This document shows positions 5,478 through 7,539 of a DNA stretch of 7,539 bases, one piece after another; positions within the stretch are counted from its first letter, which is position 1; every line of letters begins with the position of its first letter. The DNA comes from JBDHUV01 sp039809365 (GTDB taxonomy: Bacteria > Patescibacteriota > Microgenomatia > Levybacterales > GWA1-39-11), in assembly GCA_039809365.1 (NCBI GenBank), contig JBDHUV010000034.1:1-7539 (forward strand), written 5' to 3'. The notes below the pieces were generated by a model. It was given only the letters and a program-made list of their open reading frames with translations, did not search any database and was not told the DNA's origin. The position numbers and the translations under genes are program-made.

Positions 5478-5513
5478 AGGACATAGGTAATAAACTTATG
5501 TCCTTATTTTTTT
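5478..5513 (+). terminator. Strong intrinsic terminator
   Basis: AGGACATAGG (5478-5487) pairs with CTTATGTCCT (5495-5504), ten pairs with one G-U, around a seven-base loop, then TATTTTTTTG. It ends transcription from the MFS gene or the short transcript and shields the DnaA-box-like cluster that begins 40 bases later. Confidence 0.85.
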
Positions 5514-5532
5514 GTGTATTCATCCATATATA

Positions 5533-5767
5533 TAGAATAGTAGTAGTAGTAGAGGGTGTGGAAATGTGTATACAGCCTCATCACTGTGTCTAAAAATGTT
5601 GTTGATAAACGGTGGAAATATATGGGGATTGAATGGTGATAAAAAATTATATAGAAAAACGTATGGGTATTACTATTCAGTTATTCATTATTAATTCAGA
5701 TAATTGTGCACATTGTTATAACGCCTGAAAAGAGAGATATCCACAGGGATAAATAAAACGTTGATAA
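5533..5767. other. Candidate replication origin: DnaA-box-like cluster with TAG trinucleotide tract
   Basis: On the minus strand the order is GTATACACA (5573-5565, eight of nine to TTATNCACA), ATTTCCACA (5565-5557, seven of nine), a short CCCT, then five CTA units (5552-5538), then the AT-only TATATATA stretch. This is the order of the origin-unwinding module known from B. subtilis: tandem DnaA boxes, a GC-rich step, DnaA-trios, and an AT-rich region. More near-matches lie nearby: 5600-5608 (TGTTGATAA, minus), 5704-5712 (TTGTGCACA, plus), 5737-5745 (ATATCCACA, plus) and 5759-5767 (CGTTGATAA, minus, weaker). None is a perfect box, and AT-rich DNA produces such matches easily. No dnaA or dnaN is in the window. 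The gap otherwise holds no gene, which fits an origin. Confidence 0.4.
5538..5552 (-). repeat. (TAG)5 trinucleotide tract, DnaA-trio-like
   Basis: Five perfect TAG units, with a further TAG at 5533-5535 beyond AA. Read on the minus strand it is CTA repeated, beginning four bases after the last DnaA-box-like site. DnaA-trios are 3'-GAT-5' or 3'-AAT-5' repeats, that is TAG or TAA written 5' to 3', which fits. A simple microsatellite is the alternative. Confidence 0.6.
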
Positions 5768-5774
5768 CTTTATA

Positions 5775-6368
5775 TCAAAGAAAATTCTTTAAAACTTGCA
5801 CATCATTGAGTAATGTTTGCTTACTACTTCCAGAATAAAGAGCAACTGCAGGGTGATACAGAGGAACTATGTCTATCTCTCCGTAAGAAGTTTTTGTGTG
5901 AATTGTTTTCCCGTGTAAGGCTGTAATTGTCTGTGTAGACTCTGGAAGAGAGAAAGCATCAAGTATAAACTTCATAGAAAACCTTCCTAATGTTGCAATA
6001 ACACGAGGCTGGATAATCTGTATTTGTTGAATAAGAAAAGGTGAGTAAAGATTTATTTCTTCGGGTGAAGGATCTCTATTATCAGGAGGTCTGTCTTTCA
6101 CAATGTTTGTTATATATACAGATTTTCTATCAAGATTAATGCTGCCAAGCATTTCATCAAGAATTCTCCCTGCTGCGCCGCAAAACGGTCTAGCTTGTTC
6201 TGCTTCATTCTTTCCAGGAGCTTCGCCAATGAAGACTATCTCTGCATCATGATTTCCCTCCCCTATAACAGGGTAATAATGATTTTTTACTCGATACTCA
6301 TATAATGGGGATTCTTTTAAATTTAGAACTGCATCTCTTATCTGTTTTAGCTGGTCAGTTTTTGACAT
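5775..6368 (-). CDS. Family 4 uracil-DNA glycosylase lacking iron-sulfur cysteines
   Basis: A 197-residue protein that should remove uracil from DNA and start base-excision repair. Motif 1 is GEAPGKNEAEQARPFCGAAG (48-67), with the typical GEAPG; the middle YITNIVKDRPPDNRDPSPEEI (85-105) and LGRF (127-130) are family signatures; motif 2 is YHPAVALY (171-178) with His172. Usual family 4 enzymes carry four Cys that bind a 4Fe-4S cluster (in CxxCPL near the N-terminus, KCRPP and EACRPF). Here those places read KESPL (18-22), KDRPP (91-95) and LYSPF (107-111), and the only Cys in the whole protein is C63. The fold must hold without the cluster. TATAAT on the minus strand (6380-6375) ends six bases before the ATG, with no SD, so it is probably leaderless. 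It is divergent from the exonuclease gene across 77 bases, suggesting a DNA-maintenance pair. Confidence 0.92.
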   Translation of the reverse strand: MSKTDQLKQIRDAVLNLKESPLYEYRVKNHYYPVIGEGNHDAEIVFIGEAPGKNEAEQARPFCGAAGRILDEMLGSINLDRKSVYITNIVKDRPPDNRDPSPEEINLYSPFLIQQIQIIQPRVIATLGRFSMKFILDAFSLPESTQTITALHGKTIHTKTSYGEIDIVPLYHPAVALYSGSSKQTLLNDVQVLKNFL

Positions 6369-6374
6369 ATGATT

Positions 6375-6380
6375 ATTATA
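6375..6380 (-). promoter_or_regulatory. -10 element of the uracil-DNA glycosylase gene, leaderless layout
   Basis: A perfect TATAAT on the minus strand (plus-strand ATTATA) ends six bases before the start codon at 6368. No clear -35 or SD. It stands back to back with the exonuclease promoter at 6431-6436 in a 77-base gap, so the two genes may be regulated together. Confidence 0.7.
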
Positions 6381-6430
6381 CTACCTCAGTAAAAATGAAA
6401 CATGCACTAGTGTTTAGTTAAGAACTTGAT

Positions 6431-6436
6431 TATAAT
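6431..6436 (+). promoter_or_regulatory. -10 element of the exonuclease gene, very short leader
   Basis: A perfect TATAAT ends nine bases before ATG 6446, predicting a leader of about zero to four bases. TG occurs at 6427-6428, one base too far for the ideal extended -10. No SD. Confidence 0.65.
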
Positions 6437-6445
6437 GGTAAATCT

Positions 6446-7054
6446 ATGATTGAAGTAATTTTTGATGTTGAAACGAAAAAACTTTTTCACGAAGTTGAAG
6501 GAAGAGACATTTCTAAGTTAGGAGTCTCAATTGTTTCTGTCTATAAAAGAGAGGTAGATTCAGAAGGGAAAGAGATAAGTGGAGAAATGGTAAGTTATTG
6601 GGAAAAAGATTTTGCTCAATTATGGAAAGTTCTTCATGATGCAGATAGAGTAATAGGTTTTAATACATTAGGATTTGATACTGTGGCTCTTCAACCGTAC
6701 GCTCCGTTTCAACTGTCTAAGCTTTCTCATCTGGATATTATGGATGAAGTAAAGAAAAAGCTTGGTCATAGACTGAGTTTAAACGCTCTTGCCTCTCAAA
6801 CACTGGGAATTCAAAAAACTGATGTTGGAACAAATGCAGTTGTGTATTTTGCTCAGGGGGATACTGAGAGTTTAGATAAATTGCGTACATACTGTGAATC
6901 AGATGTTGAAATAACAAGAGATTTATATGATTATGGAGTTGAGCATAGACAGTTAAAATTCCTTGATAAATGGAATACACCAAGAATAGTTGAAGTGGAC
7001 TTTTCATATTCACAGAGTGCTGTCGATAGTGGAAAACAAACAAGTTTATTTTAG
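6446..7054 (+). CDS. DEDDy-type 3'-5' exonuclease-like protein with C-terminal clamp-binding-like motif
   Basis: A 202-residue RNase H-fold exonuclease. Motif I is FDVET (D7, E9), motif II is GFNTLGFD (71-78, D78), and motif III is YCESDVEITRDLY (149-161) with the YxxxD pattern (Y149, D153) of DEDDy enzymes. All acidic metal-binding positions are present, so it should be active. This family covers proofreading-like exonucleases and the N-terminal nuclease domains of some helicases; this is a stand-alone domain. HLDIMDEVKKKLGHRLSLNALASQTLG (95-121) resembles the middle section of such domains. The last five residues, QTSLF (198-202), fit the bacterial sliding-clamp motif QL(S/D)LF except at position 2, and sit on a likely flexible tail, so beta-clamp tethering is plausible. 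Substrate (DNA or RNA) is unknown. The start follows TATAAT closely and lacks an SD. It is divergent from the uracil-DNA glycosylase. Confidence 0.82.
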   Translation: MIEVIFDVETKKLFHEVEGRDISKLGVSIVSVYKREVDSEGKEISGEMVSYWEKDFAQLWKVLHDADRVIGFNTLGFDTVALQPYAPFQLSKLSHLDIMDEVKKKLGHRLSLNALASQTLGIQKTDVGTNAVVYFAQGDTESLDKLRTYCESDVEITRDLYDYGVEHRQLKFLDKWNTPRIVEVDFSYSQSAVDSGKQTSLF

Positions 7055-7101
7055 TTCCTACATTTTTCTTACCACTTTATATACCTACCTCTATCTATTG
7101 T

Positions 7102-7110
7102 TATCATACT
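7102..7110 (+). promoter_or_regulatory. -10 region of the small basic protein gene, leaderless layout
   Basis: Two overlapping hexamers fit: CATACT (7105-7110), ending six bases before ATG 7117, and TATCAT (7102-7107), which has TG one base upstream (extended -10). Either puts the transcript start within a few bases of the ATG. No SD. Confidence 0.5.
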
Positions 7111-7116
7111 GCTTGT

Positions 7117-7263
7117 ATGAGAATAAAAAACTACTTTAAGAAAACGAGAAAAAATAAAATCAATATCTCTGATACCTCAACTCAGGTTAGACAAATAGGA
7201 AAAAAGCAGCTGCAAAGGTTAGAAAGAAAAGGAATTTCTGTCCAGTTATTTGTTTCTCCTTAG
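7117..7263 (+). CDS. Small basic protein, 48 residues, unknown function
   Basis: ATG 7117 to TAG 7261-7263 encodes 48 residues starting MRIKNYFKKTRKNKINIS. I count thirteen Lys/Arg and only two acidic residues. The second half (about 22-40, VRQIGKKQLQRLERKG) is likely a basic amphipathic helix, suggesting nucleic-acid or ribosome binding (inference). I recognise no family. Support comes from the -10 six bases upstream in the layout shared by other genes here and from AT-rich codon use like the neighbours. It lies 62 bases after the exonuclease gene with its own promoter. Its 3' end overlaps the end of the convergent truB by 18 bases. It is short enough to be missed by standard gene callers, and chance cannot be excluded. 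Confidence 0.5.
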   Translation: MRIKNYFKKTRKNKINISDTSTQVRQIGKKQLQRLERKGISVQLFVSP

Positions 7264-7539
7264 TGGTAAAGCGTTTTTATCTGAATAACTTCCTACTGCG
7301 GTTCTTTTTATATGAAGAGCGATAGCTCCTGTCCCCATTTTTTCTCCTAGCATATGTGCAATAGATCTCATATATGCTCCTTGAGAAGACTGTATAGTAA
7401 GTGTTACAAGAGGAAATATATGTTGTTTGGCAAGAGAGCTTTTCCATATTTTCAGTATCTCTTTTTGTCTAAAATCCCCCTGTACTGTCTGAATTTTCTT
7501 CTCAATATAGTAAAAAAGGTTTTCAGAGGTTATTGTTGT
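7246..7539 (-). CDS. truB: tRNA pseudouridine(55) synthase TruB, C-terminal part (partial)
   Basis: The last 97 residues are visible, running off the right edge. TruB makes pseudouridine at position 55 in the T loop of tRNAs. The diagnostic piece is QSSQGAYMRSIAHMLGEKMG, continuing TGAIALHIKRTAVGSYS, matching the family's S-x-GTYIRSLxxDLGxxLG...LRRTxxGxF. GDFRQKEILKIW earlier is also in keeping with TruB. The catalytic Asp lies in the unseen N-terminal part. The protein ends soon after the RRT..G.. motif (SYSDKNALPLRRNK), so there is no C-terminal PUA domain, as in many short bacterial forms. It is convergent with the 48-residue ORF and overlaps its last 18 bases. Promoter and start are outside the window. 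Confidence 0.9.
   Translation of the reverse strand, partial: TTITSENLFYYIEKKIQTVQGDFRQKEILKIWKSSLAKQHIFPLVTLTIQSSQGAYMRSIAHMLGEKMGTGAIALHIKRTAVGSYSDKNALPLRRNK

Larger units (their letters stand above)
5388..5513 (+). ncRNA. Possible short transcript with a 16-codon leaderless ORF
   Basis: TACTAT (5388-5393) ends six bases before ATG 5400, the same geometry as the other genes. The frame runs 16 codons (MRIFKSFFMVLTSTVK) to TAA at 5448-5450. A 14-base perfect palindrome (TACTTAT/ATAAGTA, 5454-5467) and the strong terminator at 5478-5513 follow, giving a would-be transcript of about 115 bases. It could be a tiny mRNA, a small RNA or chance. No gene follows that it could attenuate, since the next plus-strand gene is at 6446. 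Confidence 0.3.

Noticed and set aside
5538..5552. TAG repeats as a CRISPR-like or coding repeat
   Set aside because: Units are three bases with no spacers, and TAG is a stop in one frame; a DnaA-trio tract or microsatellite fits better.
6738..7043. Minus-strand ORF of 101 codons within the exonuclease gene
   Set aside because: It is antisense to a gene with intact catalytic motifs and has no family resemblance or start signals.

Overview
The window looks like chromosomal DNA of a small-genome bacterium, most likely a member of the Candidate Phyla Radiation (Patescibacteria), perhaps Microgenomates. This is inferred from the AT-rich compact genes, the very short or absent 5' leaders, a family 4 uracil-DNA glycosylase that has lost its iron-sulfur ligands, and a shortened MscL. 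The intact genes read through with UGA as stop, so there is no sign of a recoded UGA. No rRNA, tRNA, CRISPR array or insertion sequence was recognised.

Left part (1-1080). This section is richer in G+C, about half by eye. It holds the 3' end of an unidentified gene, a branched terminator, and an XRE-type regulator with a conventional leader and Shine-Dalgarno (SD) site. Then come two hairpin terminators, a tiny minus-strand ORF (850-954), and a compact GC-rich stretch that can fold (986-1065).

Middle part (1080-5302). This section is AT-rich and all genes are on the plus strand: a multi-pass membrane protein, an unrecognised acidic protein, a PhnB-like VOC protein, a membrane-protein/mscL operon, and an MFS exporter. 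A second diverged copy of the tiny minus-strand ORF (2352-2453) lies after the first two genes. The pair is therefore bracketed by direct repeats, as if it were an inserted or exchanged cassette.

Right part (5303-7539). A roughly 470-base gap contains a possible short leaderless transcript ending in a strong terminator. It also holds a cluster of DnaA-box-like sites beside a (TAG)5 tract, in the order of a bacterial origin-unwinding module. Beyond it lie a divergent pair of DNA-maintenance genes: the uracil-DNA glycosylase (minus) and a DEDDy exonuclease (plus) whose C-terminus resembles a beta-clamp-binding motif. A 48-residue basic small protein and the C-terminal part of TruB (minus, running off the window) follow.

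The clearest window-wide signal is the placement of promoters. At least seven genes have a -10 hexamer ending 6-7 bases before the start codon, and no SD. They are probably transcribed as leaderless mRNAs. The exceptions are the regulator in the G+C-richer part and mscL, an internal operon gene, and both carry good SD sites. The strongest candidates for something undescribed are the putative origin at about 5533-5767 and the paired tiny ORFs flanking the two-gene cassette.
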